A DNA stretch of 35,760 nucleotides from an uncultured Acidimicrobiia bacterium. GTDB lineage: Bacteria; Actinomycetota; Acidimicrobiia; Acidimicrobiales; CAIXPF01. The position numbers were made by a program, and so were the translations under genes. Below the pieces are notes generated by a model. That model did not search any database and was not told the DNA's origin. It saw only the letters and a program-made list of their open reading frames with translations. The first letter of the stretch is position 1. The number at the start of each line of letters is the position of its first letter. Below, piece after piece: positions 1-8,315 of the stretch. Location of the stretch: positions 1-35,760 of the forward strand of contig CAIXPF010000003.1 of assembly GCA_903921205.1 (NCBI GenBank), read 5' to 3'.

Positions 1-548
1 AGGGGGAGCTGCTGGCCGACATCGCCGGCCGGCTCGGGGTTGCGCTCGTCGACGGGATCGACGACGCCCTCGACGGCGGCACGGTGCCGGCCGGGGCGCA
101 CGTGGCGATCACGACCGGCGACCGTGACCGCCACATCGCGCTCGTCGGCGCCGCCGGCCGCCGGGGGCTTCTGCCGGCCACCTTGGTGCACGCCGACACG
201 ACGATCGGACCGTGGGTCACCCTCGGGGCAGGCGCGATCGTGGCGCCGGGCGTGCGGATCACCGGGAACGTGCGGATCGGGTCGTACTGCCAGCTGCACA
301 CCGGGGCGGTGGTCAGCCACGACGACGTCCTCGGCGACTTCGTGACCCTCAGCCCGTCGTCGACGTTGTGCGGAGGGGTGACCGTGGGATCGCGTTCGAC
401 GATCTTCGCCGGGGCCACGGTGCTGCCGGGGGTCACGATCGGGTCCGACGTGGTGGTCGGTGCCGGAGCGCTGGTCAACCGCGACGTACCGGACGGTGCG
501 ACCGTGGCCGGCGTTCCTGCCCGTCCGCTCAGCCCGCGGCCGCAGTAG
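1..548 (+). CDS. NeuD/PglD-type sugar O-/N-acyltransferase, 5' end outside window
   Basis: The open frame is already running at base 3 and stops with TAG at 546-548, so the N-terminus is missing. The visible part begins with a short segment resembling the end of the PglD N-terminal domain (aspartates in LVDGIDDAL, then HVAITTGDRDRHIALVG). A left-handed beta-helix of hexapeptide repeats follows (IGPWVTLGAGAIVAPGVRI, VRIGSYCQLHTGAVVSHDDVLGD, TVGSRSTIFAGATVLPGV) and ends in the usual GVPAR cap. The VSHDD stretch matches the catalytic His region of the NeuD/PglD family, which transfers acetyl or related acyl groups from CoA to nucleotide-linked or surface sugars. An internal GTG at 84 would give 154 residues but cuts into the conserved N-domain, so the true start probably lies upstream. 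The sugar substrate cannot be told from this fragment. Confidence 0.85.
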   Translation, partial: GELLADIAGRLGVALVDGIDDALDGGTVPAGAHVAITTGDRDRHIALVGAAGRRGLLPATLVHADTTIGPWVTLGAGAIVAPGVRITGNVRIGSYCQLHTGAVVSHDDVLGDFVTLSPSSTLCGGVTVGSRSTIFAGATVLPGVTIGSDVVVGAGALVNRDVPDGATVAGVPARPLSPRPQ

Positions 549-703
549 CACCCGATCACCTGTCGTGGCACGACGAGGTCATGCCGGTAGACCGCGGAGT
601 CGTTGCGTTGATCACGAACTCGGTCAGCCGTGCCCGCTACCAGGCCCGCACCGCGGCGACCGAACATCGACAAGCCGCCTGACACCCGCCAGTCCCGCTG
701 GAT

Positions 704-732
704 GAGCCGGCGGCCCCCGAGGCCGGCGGCTC
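704..732 (+). terminator. GC-rich hairpin, possible terminator
   Basis: Two 12-base arms (GAGCCGGCGGCC and GGCCGGCGGCTC) pair with one mismatch around a 5-base loop. The hairpin lies about 155 bases after the acyltransferase stop and 150 before the tRNA. There is no T-run after it, so termination is only a guess. The remainder of 549-884 shows no convincing gene. Confidence 0.35.
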
Positions 733-884
733 TGGCGCGTCCCGAACCTGGCCCGGCGGTCCCGGCGGCCGGTTCCGAGCCCCGATCACGGCTCCGGTAG
801 GCTCTGGCACCACAAGGCAGCGCCGCCGAGCCGTCGTTCCCGGGTTAGCGACCGGGTTCGCGACCACCTTCGCGACATGCCCCC

Positions 885-957
885 GCCCTCATAGCTCAGG
901 GGATAGAGCAGCGGTTTCCTAAACCGTGTGTCGCAGGTTCGAATCCTGCTGAGGGCG
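885..957 (+). tRNA. tRNA-Arg (anticodon CCT)
   Basis: A full cloverleaf can be drawn. The acceptor arms GCCCTCA (885-891) and TGAGGGC (950-956) pair, with discriminator G957. The D-stem is GCTC/GAGC. The anticodon stem is 911-915 with 923-927, and its loop TTCCTAA puts CCT at 918-920. The T-stem GCAGG/CCTGC encloses loop TTCGAAT. Anticodon CCT reads AGG, giving arginine. CCA is not encoded. The neighbouring phosphodiesterase gene on the other strand ends 40 bases further on. Confidence 0.95.
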
Positions 958-996
958 CCGAACCGGCGTCAGGCCGGGCGATACGAACGTCCGGGC

Positions 997-3552
997 TCAG
1001 CCCCGGGCGGAAGGGCCGGCGGCGCCGTTCATCTGCCTCGCCTGCTCGGCGAAGCGGTGCCGTTGCTCGGTCATGAACTCGACGAAGCCGGCGTAGCTGA
1101 GCGGCCTGGAGATCCAGTAGCCCTGGACCACGTCACAGCCGAGGCTGCTCAGGCGGCGGGCGATCTCCTCGCTCTCGACCCCCTCGGCCACCACCCGCAG
1201 TCCGAGGCTGTGGGCCAGGGCGATGGTCGATTGCACGATCACCTCGTCGTGCTCCTCGGCGAGGATCTCGCTCACGAAGCTGCGGTCGATCTTCATCTCC
1301 CGTACCGGCAGCGACCGCAGGTAGCTCAGCGAGGAGTAGCCGGTTCCGAAGTCGTCCACCGACAATCCGATCCCGAGCGCGTCGAGCCGTTCGAGCGTTC
1401 GCAGCGAGCGGGTCGCATCGGTCATCACCGACGACTCGGTGATCTCGAGCACGAGGTATCGGGCGTCGATCTGGTGCCGTTCGAGCAGACGGGCGATCCG
1501 GTCGGGCAGCAGGTCGTCGGTGAGGTTGTGGATCGACACGTTCACCGCGATCGAGATCCGCCAGCCCCGCTTGTGCCAGTCCGCGACGGTGACGAACGCC
1601 TCCTCCAGCACCGCGGCGGTCAGGGCGTCGATCATGCCGGTTCGTTCGGCCAGCGGGATGAACGCATCGGGCAGCACGAACCCCCGGGTGGGGTGGTTCC
1701 AGCGGACCAGGGCCTCGGCCCCGGTGATCGCACCGGTGGCCAGGTCGAGCTTCGGCTGGTAGTACAGCTCGAGCTGACTGGCCTCGATCCCGTGTCGCAA
1801 CTCGCCCAGCAACGCCAGTCGCTCGAGTGCGTCCCGGTCGCTCGTGGGTCGGTAGAGCCCCCATCGGTCATGGTCGCTGACGGCCTGGCGGCGGGCGATG
1901 TCGGCCCGTCGCAGCAGGGTCGGCACGTCGTCGCCGTGATCGGGGAACAACGCCACGCCGATCTGGGCGTCGAGCGACAGCGTCAGCTCGTCGAAGGCAT
2001 ACGGTCGGTTCAACAGCTCGCTGCACCGGTCGGCCAACGTGTACAACGCCTGGCGGTCCGTTCGGGAGGCAATGATCGCCAGCTCACTGGCGCTGATACG
2101 GGCCAGGGTGTCCTCGGCATGCAGCAACGTGCCGAGACGGGTGCAGGCGAGCTGGACCAGCGCATCGCCCGCGTCGTGGCCGAGGGTCTCGGTGAGCTCA
2201 CCGAATCGTTCGAAGCCGATGGTGAACGCTGCGATCACCTGGTTCGGCGCGGCGTCGCGCAGCGACTGGGTGCCGAGCCGTTCGAGCATCGCCCGGTTCG
2301 GGCGGCCGGTCAGGCGGTCCCGGGTGGCGTCCCGCTCGAGGTGCTCGTGCAGGAACGACCGGCGCAGGGTGACCCCGAGCTGGTCGGCCAGCGCTGCCAG
2401 CCGGCGGATCTCCGCAGCGTCGAACCGGTCGGCGACCCCGACCCGGTCGGCGATCGCCAGTGCCCCGATCAGGCCCTGTTCGTCGGCCACGGCGACGACG
2501 ACGAGCTCGCGCAGGCCGAGCTGGCCGAGGGTCATGCCCAGCACGGTCTCGTCGGTGCGGCTCACCCGGATGCACGGCCCGAGCGACAGCTGGTAGGCCC
2601 ACGCCGCAGGGGTGTCGGGCAGGACGGCGTCGAGACGGGGGTCGCCGCGGCGCAGCCGCTCGTCGCCGGTCTCGGGATCGAAGACCACCATGCGGCTGCA
2701 GGCCGCCCGCACCAGGCGCTCGACCTCGGTCGTCGCTGCGGCGGCGATGTCGGTGATGTCGAGCGAGCGGCCCACCAGCCTGGCGAAGCTGTGCATCTCC
2801 TCGAGGTCCCGATTGTGCTGGTCGGCGATGCCGGCCAGCCGGGCCACGAACCAGATCGCCCCCAGCGGCACCAGCGCCAGGGGGAGCAACCACAGGCTGA
2901 TCAACGTCGGGGACACGGTCATGGCCGCGAGACAGGCCAGCAGGAAGGCCAAGCGAGGGCCCTCGACGATCTCCTGGCGGATGTTGGCCCACAGACCGCC
3001 CTCGTAGCAGGACACCGCGACCGACACCGCGATGCCGGACAGGAACGACGCCAGGGTCAGCGCCGGCAGCAGCGCCAGCAACAGCACTGCGTCGTGAGGA
3101 TCGTTGCTCCAGGTGGTGATGGCCTCGAAGACCGCCGCCACCACCAGGGTGTCGAAGGTCAGGTTCGCGGCGTTGAACAGCAACTTCGACCCAGAGGGCC
3201 GTCCGGCGATCAGCAGAGCCGTCAAGGTGCCCAGCAGCCGGGTCCCGACCAGCACCCCGACGGGCATGCCGAGCAGCCCGAAGGCCAGCGCCACCTCGGC
3301 CAGCGAGATGGTGATCGCCTCCCGCCGGAACTCGACGTGGAACACGTACAGCTCGGCCAACAGGAAGGCGACCCCGAGCAGCGCCCCAACGCCCACCGGA
3401 ACGGCCCGCAGCGGCTCCGGCGACACGACCGTGAGCAGCGCGGCCGCCAATACTGCCTGCAGCGCGGTCAACAACCCGACGAGCAGGCCTGGCGGGAGAC
3501 GCCGGCCTTCACCGGCGGGCACCGCGGGATCGGCGGGAACGACGTCGCTCAC
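997..3552 (-). CDS. Membrane GAF-GGDEF(degenerate)-EAL protein, probable c-di-GMP phosphodiesterase
   Basis: The 851-residue protein starts at GTG 3552. Residues 20-240 hold several hydrophobic helices forming a membrane sensor-like domain. A GAF-like region follows (about 255-400), then a GGDEF domain (405-565) and an EAL domain (575-835). The GGDEF signature is SASEL at 487-491 and the RxxD inhibitory site is not kept (HAED), so cyclase activity is unlikely. The EAL domain looks complete: EAL at 613-615, NVS at 671, EITE at 703, DDFGTGYSS at 733-741, MKIDR with Lys754, Glu790 in AEGVE, and the QGY near 810. I therefore infer hydrolysis of c-di-GMP to pGpG at the inner membrane, possibly tuned by nucleotide binding to the dead GGDEF domain. 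It has no obvious Shine-Dalgarno. It is transcribed alone, and its input signal is unknown. Confidence 0.9.
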   Translation of the reverse strand: MSDVVPADPAVPAGEGRRLPPGLLVGLLTALQAVLAAALLTVVSPEPLRAVPVGVGALLGVAFLLAELYVFHVEFRREAITISLAEVALAFGLLGMPVGVLVGTRLLGTLTALLIAGRPSGSKLLFNAANLTFDTLVVAAVFEAITTWSNDPHDAVLLLALLPALTLASFLSGIAVSVAVSCYEGGLWANIRQEIVEGPRLAFLLACLAAMTVSPTLISLWLLPLALVPLGAIWFVARLAGIADQHNRDLEEMHSFARLVGRSLDITDIAAAATTEVERLVRAACSRMVVFDPETGDERLRRGDPRLDAVLPDTPAAWAYQLSLGPCIRVSRTDETVLGMTLGQLGLRELVVVAVADEQGLIGALAIADRVGVADRFDAAEIRRLAALADQLGVTLRRSFLHEHLERDATRDRLTGRPNRAMLERLGTQSLRDAAPNQVIAAFTIGFERFGELTETLGHDAGDALVQLACTRLGTLLHAEDTLARISASELAIIASRTDRQALYTLADRCSELLNRPYAFDELTLSLDAQIGVALFPDHGDDVPTLLRRADIARRQAVSDHDRWGLYRPTSDRDALERLALLGELRHGIEASQLELYYQPKLDLATGAITGAEALVRWNHPTRGFVLPDAFIPLAERTGMIDALTAAVLEEAFVTVADWHKRGWRISIAVNVSIHNLTDDLLPDRIARLLERHQIDARYLVLEITESSVMTDATRSLRTLERLDALGIGLSVDDFGTGYSSLSYLRSLPVREMKIDRSFVSEILAEEHDEVIVQSTIALAHSLGLRVVAEGVESEEIARRLSSLGCDVVQGYWISRPLSYAGFVEFMTEQRHRFAEQARQMNGAAGPSARG

Positions 3553-3736
3553 CTGGTGCCGCTCCCGGACGCGCCCGCACCCCGGCGGTATCCGGTCGGC
3601 CGACCGGATACGGGAGGGGGTACGGGCAGGAAACGCATCATGCCCTGTGCGTGTCGACGCGCAGCCCCGTGCGCTTGAGTCGCCAGGCTGCTCCAGGGGT
3701 GAATGCCCCCCGATGGGGGAGGTGGGCCCGGAACGC

Positions 3737-3782
3737 CGATCGGCCGGTGCCGGGCGAGTGGTCGCCCGGCACCGGCCGATCG
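3737..3782 (-). terminator. 21-bp perfect inverted repeat between protease and phosphodiesterase genes
   Basis: Arms 3737-3757 and 3762-3782 pair perfectly over 21 bp around the loop GTGG. The site lies 85 bases beyond the protease stop on the minus strand, inside the 314-base gap 3553-3866. No T-run follows in either direction. It most likely ends protease transcription, but the length and perfection are more than a simple terminator needs. A smaller CCCCC/GGGGG hairpin sits at 3707-3719. I see no gene in the gap. Confidence 0.5.
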
Positions 3783-3866
3783 TCGGTGTCGTGGGGTGTC
3801 AGTGAGGGGTTCGGCCGTGGGGCCGGCACCCGTGGGGGTGCTGCCCGACCGGCCGGTGACGGGTGG

Positions 3867-5489
3867 TCAGGACCAGGACCCGACCCGCCAGGCGCCGCCC
3901 AGCCACTCGTACTCACGCCAGGTCTTGCCCTCCCAGGTGGCCTCCCGCCAGGTCTTGCCCTCCCAGGTGGCCTCCCGCCAGGTCTTGCCGTCCCACACCA
4001 AGGTGGTGGTGGGGGTGGTCGTGGTGGTGACCGACTGGGTGCTGCCCCAGCCGCCGATGCCGTCGGCCTTGGGGTTCCAGGTGATGCCGGGCCAGGTGTC
4101 GCCGGACCACACCACGCCCTTCCACGCTGCGTTGGGCCAGGTGTCGCCACGCCACTGGTGGGTGCCGACGGCTCCGTCCTGCCAGTACGGTGCGATCGCC
4201 CCCGACCGCCACGGTGCGCCGATGGCGGTCACCTCGCCGGTGAGCTCCATACCGTTGAGAATGATGTGCGACGAGCCGCGGGAGGACTCCAGCGAGCCGG
4301 TTCCGGTCGAGGCCGTCCACGACTGGCGGGTGCCCACGGCCGGCAGCGGGGCGGCGATGGCCTTGTCGACCTGGATCACGCCCTGGCCGGCGAACGCCTG
4401 CTGGTGGCCGTCCTTGTAGGGGATGGCCGAGCTGCGAAGCAGGTACTTGACGTCGTCGGGGGTCAGCTCGGGACGAGCCGACAGCATCAGCGCCACGGCA
4501 CCGGAGACCACGGCGGCGGACTGCGACGAGCCCGATCCCTTGAACAGGTACCCGTCGACATACCCTTCGGGATGTTCGAGGTCGATACGGCTCCCGGGAG
4601 CGCGGAGGCTCTCGATGGACACGCCGGGGGCCGCCAAGTCGGGGTTACGGGTACCGTCACCGGAGCTCGACCACTTGGGGATGGTCCACGAGTCGCCCTT
4701 GGGCTCGGCGCCCGCAACGGCGATGACGAAGGGATCGGTGGCCGGGTTGGCCATACGGCGGGCGCCCTTGCCGTCGTTGCCGGCGGCGGTCACCACGACG
4801 ATGCCGGCCTTCCAGGCCCGCTCGACCGCATGGGCGACCGGGTCGATCTGGTAGTTCTGATTCGAGTCGGTGCCGTAGCTGAGGTTGAGCACCCGGATGT
4901 TCTGCTCGGCCCGGTGGTCGATGGCCCAGTCGATCGCAGCGATGACGTGGGACACGTCGACCATGCCGGTGTTGTCGGCGGTCTTGAGGGAGATCAGCCC
5001 GGCATCGGGTGCGATCCCCAGGAACTTGGTCGGGTCCGGCGTGACCGCGGCGGGGTCGGCCCCCTCGTCGCGGCCGGCGATGATGCCGGCGATGTGCGTC
5101 CCGTGCCCATAGGTGTCGAGATAGCGGGCGTCGTTGATCGCTGCCTCGGCCGAGAGGTCGACCGCGGCCACGACCTTGTCAGGACCGCCGAGGGCGTGCA
5201 CGACAGCCACCCCGGTGTCCACCACGGCGACGTTGACGCCCTCGCCGGTGTGCCCGGCCCGCCACACCTTGCGGGCGCCGATCTGGTCGGCCACCGAGGC
5301 CATCGACCCGAAGTGCTGGGAGTAGGTCTGGGTCTTCGCCGTCTTGGCCGGTTTGACCTTGGGGGCCGCCGACGCGACCACCGCCGGCACCAGGATCGCC
5401 AGCGTGGCGGTGGCGACGGCGACACCGATCGCGGTTCGCCGCTTCGACCACCGCCGGCCGCCGTGCCGGACTCCGAACTCGTTGCTCAT
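3867..5489 (-). CDS. Secreted S8 (subtilisin-like) serine protease with Trp-rich repeat tail
   Basis: The ATG at 5489 is chosen because GGAGCGGAG lies just upstream; the frame could open at a TTG at 5513 that has no ribosome site. The protein has 540 residues. A signal peptide (basic KRR, hydrophobic stretch 19-40, likely cleavage after ASA near 41) implies export. The catalytic triad is Asp91 (AVVDTG), His129 (YGHGTH) and Ser322 (GSGSSQSAA, replacing the usual GTSMAA), with oxyanion Asn238 (AAGND). After the protease domain, about residue 385 onward, comes a Gly/Trp-rich tail with repeated WEGKTWREAT units, ending in WRVGSWS. Similar Trp-rich C-termini occur in other actinobacterial S8 proteases; their role is not known to me, and cell-wall or surface attachment is a guess. 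No convincing propeptide domain is visible. Confidence 0.93.
   Translation of the reverse strand: MSNEFGVRHGGRRWSKRRTAIGVAVATATLAILVPAVVASAAPKVKPAKTAKTQTYSQHFGSMASVADQIGARKVWRAGHTGEGVNVAVVDTGVAVVHALGGPDKVVAAVDLSAEAAINDARYLDTYGHGTHIAGIIAGRDEGADPAAVTPDPTKFLGIAPDAGLISLKTADNTGMVDVSHVIAAIDWAIDHRAEQNIRVLNLSYGTDSNQNYQIDPVAHAVERAWKAGIVVVTAAGNDGKGARRMANPATDPFVIAVAGAEPKGDSWTIPKWSSSGDGTRNPDLAAPGVSIESLRAPGSRIDLEHPEGYVDGYLFKGSGSSQSAAVVSGAVALMLSARPELTPDDVKYLLRSSAIPYKDGHQQAFAGQGVIQVDKAIAAPLPAVGTRQSWTASTGTGSLESSRGSSHIILNGMELTGEVTAIGAPWRSGAIAPYWQDGAVGTHQWRGDTWPNAAWKGVVWSGDTWPGITWNPKADGIGGWGSTQSVTTTTTPTTTLVWDGKTWREATWEGKTWREATWEGKTWREYEWLGGAWRVGSWS
3916..3994. repeat. 30-bp tandem repeat encoding the protease tail
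   Basis: Units at 3916-3945 and 3946-3975 are identical, and a third partial copy starts at 3976. Each 30-bp unit encodes ten residues (WEGKTWREAT phase) of the protease C-terminus. The complete identity at DNA level suggests recent duplication or ongoing copy-number change. Confidence 0.9.
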
Positions 5490-5575
5490 GAACTCCGCTC
5501 CCCTTGCCGACAACCGGCCACCCGAGAGTGCGTACCCCCCTCCGTACCCGCCGTCCAGAGCGCCGGTCGGATTGC

Positions 5576-5591
5576 CCTACCTTGAGGTAGG
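5576..5591. promoter_or_regulatory. Short inverted repeat upstream of the protease gene
   Basis: CCTACC and GGTAGG flank TTGA, forming a 6-bp inverted repeat about 90 bases upstream of the protease ATG. It could be an operator in the 256-base gap between the protease gene and the ammonium transporter gene upstream of it. The call rests on position and symmetry only. Confidence 0.25.
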
Positions 5592-5705
5592 ACTCCGGTC
5601 ACCTGTACGGCGCCGCCGATCCGGGGAGGGTGCAAACGTAGGTATCCGGCCCGGAACGTCCGGAACGCACGAGGGGTGCGGGGTCGAGGGCGAGCGGAGT
5701 TCGGG

Positions 5706-5739
5706 CCGGGCCGGCGGGCGGCACGCCGCCGGCCCGGCA
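5706..5739 (-). terminator. Hairpin after ammonium transporter gene
   Basis: 13-bp perfect arms (5706-5718 and 5727-5739) enclose an 8-base loop, seven bases beyond the transporter stop on the minus strand. No T-run follows. The position strongly suggests a transcription end for the transporter gene. Confidence 0.6.
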
Positions 5740-5745
5740 CCGATC

Positions 5746-6999
5746 TCAGGTGGTGTACGCCGTCTCGGCGTGCTGGCTGACGTCGAGGCCGACGTCCTCG
5801 GACTCCTCGTCGACCCGCAGGCCGATGGTCAGATCGACGCCCTTGGCGATCACGAAGCTCACCACCGCGCTGAACACCAAGGTGGCGACCACGGCGATGG
5901 TCTGGTTCACCAGCAACGTGGTGCCGCCGCCGAAGAACACCCCGTCGGCCCCGAACCCGGTGGCCGACTTGTCGGCGAAGAAGCCCAGCAGCAGCGAACC
6001 GACGATCCCGCCGACGAGGTGCACGGCGATCACGTCGAGGCTGTCGTCGAGCTTCAGCGCCTTCTTGATGCCGATGGCGAAGAAGCAGATGACCCCGGCC
6101 AGGGCCCCGATGATGATGGGCGACATGCCGCCCACGAAGCCGGCGCACGGCGTGATGGCGACCAGGCCGGCCACCGCCCCCGATGCCGCTCCCAGCGTGG
6201 TGGCGTGGCCGCCGGCGAGACGTTCGACCGCGAGCCAGCCGAGCATCGCCGCCGACGCCGCCAGCCCGGTGTTCACCAGCGCCGCTGCGGCCTGGCCGTT
6301 GGCGGCGAGGGCGGAGCCGGCGTTGAAGCCGAACCAGCCGAACCACAGGATGCCGGTGCCGATCAGGGTGAGGGGCAGGCTGTGGGGCAGCATCGGATGG
6401 TGCGGGTGACCCCGGCGGGCCCCGATCAGTGCCACCACCACGAGCGCCGCGATGCCGGCGTTGATGTGGATGGCGGTGCCGCCGGCGAAGTCCAACGCCC
6501 CCCGCTTGAACAGCCAGCCGGTGGGCGAGAACACCCAATGGGCGACCGGCGAGTACACCAGGAGCGACCACAGGGCGATGAACACGGCGTAGCCGCTGAA
6601 CTTGAGCCGGTCGGCGGTGGCGCCGGTGATCAGCGCCGGCGTGATGATGGCGAACATCATCTGGAAGGCGAAGAACGCCACCGGCGGCACGGTGAGGAAC
6701 TCGAGGCCCGGCAACTTGTTGACCAGGCCGCCGTCGGCGTCGAGCACGTGGATGTTCCGCATGAACGCGAAGTCGACGTTGCCGACGAACCCACCGCCGT
6801 CGCCGAAGGCCAGCGAGAAGCCGGCCACCGCCCACAGCACCCCGATGAGTCCCATGGCGAAGAAGTTCTGCATCAGCATGCCGAGCACGTTCTTGGCCCG
6901 CACCATGCCGCCGTAGAACAGGGCCAGGCCGGGGGTCATGAACAGCACGAGCGCTGCGGCCATCAGCACCCAGGCGGTATCGCCCGCATTGATCTCCAT
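5746..6999 (-). CDS. amt: Ammonium transporter (Amt/MEP/Rh family), short form
   Basis: The 417-residue membrane protein conducts ammonium across the inner membrane. It starts at ATG 6999 behind GAGAGGAC. The first helix begins almost at the N-terminus (VLMAAALVLFMTPGLALFYGG), with no signal peptide. The twin pore histidines are His178 (FAGGTAIHINAG) and His327 (VIAVHLVGG), and Asp170 of LDFAGG is the conserved structural aspartate. The C-terminus GLDVSQHAETAY matches the tail that in other Amt proteins couples to PII regulation. No glnB/glnK lies beside it. It is divergent from folP and followed by a hairpin terminator. A second, longer Amt is encoded at 30724-32277. Confidence 0.96.
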   Translation of the reverse strand: MEINAGDTAWVLMAAALVLFMTPGLALFYGGMVRAKNVLGMLMQNFFAMGLIGVLWAVAGFSLAFGDGGGFVGNVDFAFMRNIHVLDADGGLVNKLPGLEFLTVPPVAFFAFQMMFAIITPALITGATADRLKFSGYAVFIALWSLLVYSPVAHWVFSPTGWLFKRGALDFAGGTAIHINAGIAALVVVALIGARRGHPHHPMLPHSLPLTLIGTGILWFGWFGFNAGSALAANGQAAAALVNTGLAASAAMLGWLAVERLAGGHATTLGAASGAVAGLVAITPCAGFVGGMSPIIIGALAGVICFFAIGIKKALKLDDSLDVIAVHLVGGIVGSLLLGFFADKSATGFGADGVFFGGGTTLLVNQTIAVVATLVFSAVVSFVIAKGVDLTIGLRVDEESEDVGLDVSQHAETAYTT

Positions 7000-7138
7000 C
7001 GGTGTCCTCTCGGTGTGTCGGTGGGCACAGTTGCCAGTCGGCGGATACAGACTCGATCCAGATGGTTTCGGGCATGTTTCGTGGGCAAGGCGCGAAGATG
7101 AATACCGTCACGACTGCTCGGCCCGGGGCCGTGGTCCT

Positions 7139-7144
7139 TAGTGT
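7139..7144 (+). promoter_or_regulatory. -10 element of folP, leaderless layout
   Basis: TAGTGT lies six bases before the GTG at 7151, too close for a ribosome site. This fits a TANNNT -10 whose transcript starts at or next to the start codon. No clear -35 is seen. Confidence 0.55.
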
Positions 7145-7150
7145 TGTGCT

Positions 7151-7999
7151 GTGGTCCAGTCCCTTCGCTGCGGCAGCCGAACCTTCGAGCTGGGTCGGGC
7201 CACCTACGTCATGGGCATCGTGAACGTGACCCCCGATTCATTCTCCGACGGTGGCCGGTTCTTCAGCGCCGTCAGCGCCTACGACCAGGCGATGCGGTTG
7301 CTCGAGGACGGTGCGGACCTGGTGGACCTCGGTGCGGAGTCCACCCGTCCGGGTGCGGTGCCGGTACCGGCGGACGAGGAGCTGCGACGGTTGATACCGG
7401 TCATCGAGCGGTTGGTCGCGGCCGGGGTCGACTGGCTCTCGGTGGACACGTCCAAGGCGAGCGTGGCAGCTGCGGCCCTCGAGGCCGGTGCGGCGTGGAT
7501 CAACGATGTCAGTGGCCTGGCCGATCCCGACCTGGCCGGGGTGGCGGCGCGCGCCGATGCGTTGGTGGTGATGCACGCCCGGCCGATGTCGGCCGGGCAG
7601 CTGGAGGACGACGTCAGCTACCGCGAGGTGGTCGACGACGTGGCCGACCATCTTGCCGGGTTGTGCGCACGGGCCGAGGCCGCCGGCGTACGGCCCGATC
7701 GTCTGGTGATCGATCCCGGTATCGGCTTCGGCAAGACGGTGCGGGACAACCTGCGTCTGCTCGAGGGGGCCGGGGAGCTGCGCCGGCTGGGACGTCCGGT
7801 GCTCGTCGGCCCGTCGAGGAAGCGGTTCGTCGGGGTGCTGGCGGGCGTCGACCCCGGGGACGTAGCGGGCCGCGACCAGGCCACCGTCGGGGCCTGCTGC
7901 CTGGCGGCGCTACGCGGGGCAGACCTGGTGCGGGTGCACGAGGTGCCTGCCGTCCGCCGGGCCCTGGCCGTCGTCGACGCCGCCGTCCGACCGTCCTGA
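7151..7999 (+). CDS. folP: Dihydropteroate synthase
   Basis: The 282-residue enzyme of folate synthesis joins p-aminobenzoate to dihydropterin pyrophosphate. All family signatures are present: MGIVNVTPDSFSDGG (21-35), the pterin-contact segments AESTRPG (62-68), SVDTSK (97-102) and INDVSGL (117-123), the DPGIGFGKT loop (188-196) and GPSRKRF (220-226). The GTG start at 7151 is supported by the adjoining -10 element and by the normal distance to the first motif. No other folate gene is nearby; the gene stands alone between the divergent transporter and a convergent oxygenase gene. A folP paralogue (FolP2 type) cannot be excluded, but the motifs are canonical. Confidence 0.96.
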   Translation: MVQSLRCGSRTFELGRATYVMGIVNVTPDSFSDGGRFFSAVSAYDQAMRLLEDGADLVDLGAESTRPGAVPVPADEELRRLIPVIERLVAAGVDWLSVDTSKASVAAAALEAGAAWINDVSGLADPDLAGVAARADALVVMHARPMSAGQLEDDVSYREVVDDVADHLAGLCARAEAAGVRPDRLVIDPGIGFGKTVRDNLRLLEGAGELRRLGRPVLVGPSRKRFVGVLAGVDPGDVAGRDQATVGACCLAALRGADLVRVHEVPAVRRALAVVDAAVRPS

Positions 8000-8062
8000 T
8001 CGACCCGATCGCGCCACGTTGCGTGGTCGTTCGCCCGATTCGACGGTGCCCTCCCCGATTTC

Positions 8063-8096
8063 CGTTGCGGCGAATCGACGTCGATTCGCCGCAACG
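8063..8096. repeat. 34-bp perfect palindrome between convergent genes
   Basis: The stretch reads identically on both strands, with centre CGACGTCG and arms GTTGCGGCGAATCGA. It lies in the 316-base gap between the ends of folP (7999) and the oxygenase gene (8316). It could fold as a bidirectional terminator with a 4-base loop or bind a dimeric protein. Three more copies of its core heptamer CGAATCG/CGATTCG lie nearby at 8036-8042, 8154-8160 and 8179-8185. I see no gene in the gap. Confidence 0.7.
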
Positions 8097-8315
8097 AACA
8101 TGCAGGTAGACCTGCCGAAAGTCGCCATCGGAGCGTCGAAAGCGGGGTCGGGTCGAATCGGCGAATGTCGGGGCCCGGCGAATCGGCAAGACCACTGAAT
8201 GTGGCCGTGAGCTCGACGTTCGATCAGGTCCGATGTCCGGGAGCCGGGCTCGCGCCAGGCTCACCCCGGGCCACTCGATGGGCTGGGCCGAGCCGCCACC
8301 GCGGGCGACGGTCGG

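Noticed and set aside
581-682. A 33-codon ORF on the plus strand after the acyltransferase gene
   Set aside because: It has an ATG and a weak GAGG three bases upstream, but no recognisable protein pattern and no supporting promoter; too short to support as a gene.
928-3678. A 916-codon open frame opposite the phosphodiesterase gene
   Set aside because: It is a GC-rich antisense shadow dominated by Gln, Gly, Arg and His with no domain, while the other strand has a complete GAF-GGDEF-EAL protein.
3916-3994. An insertion-sequence end or mobile repeat
   Set aside because: The repeats keep the protease reading frame and encode its tail; there is no transposase or flanking duplication.
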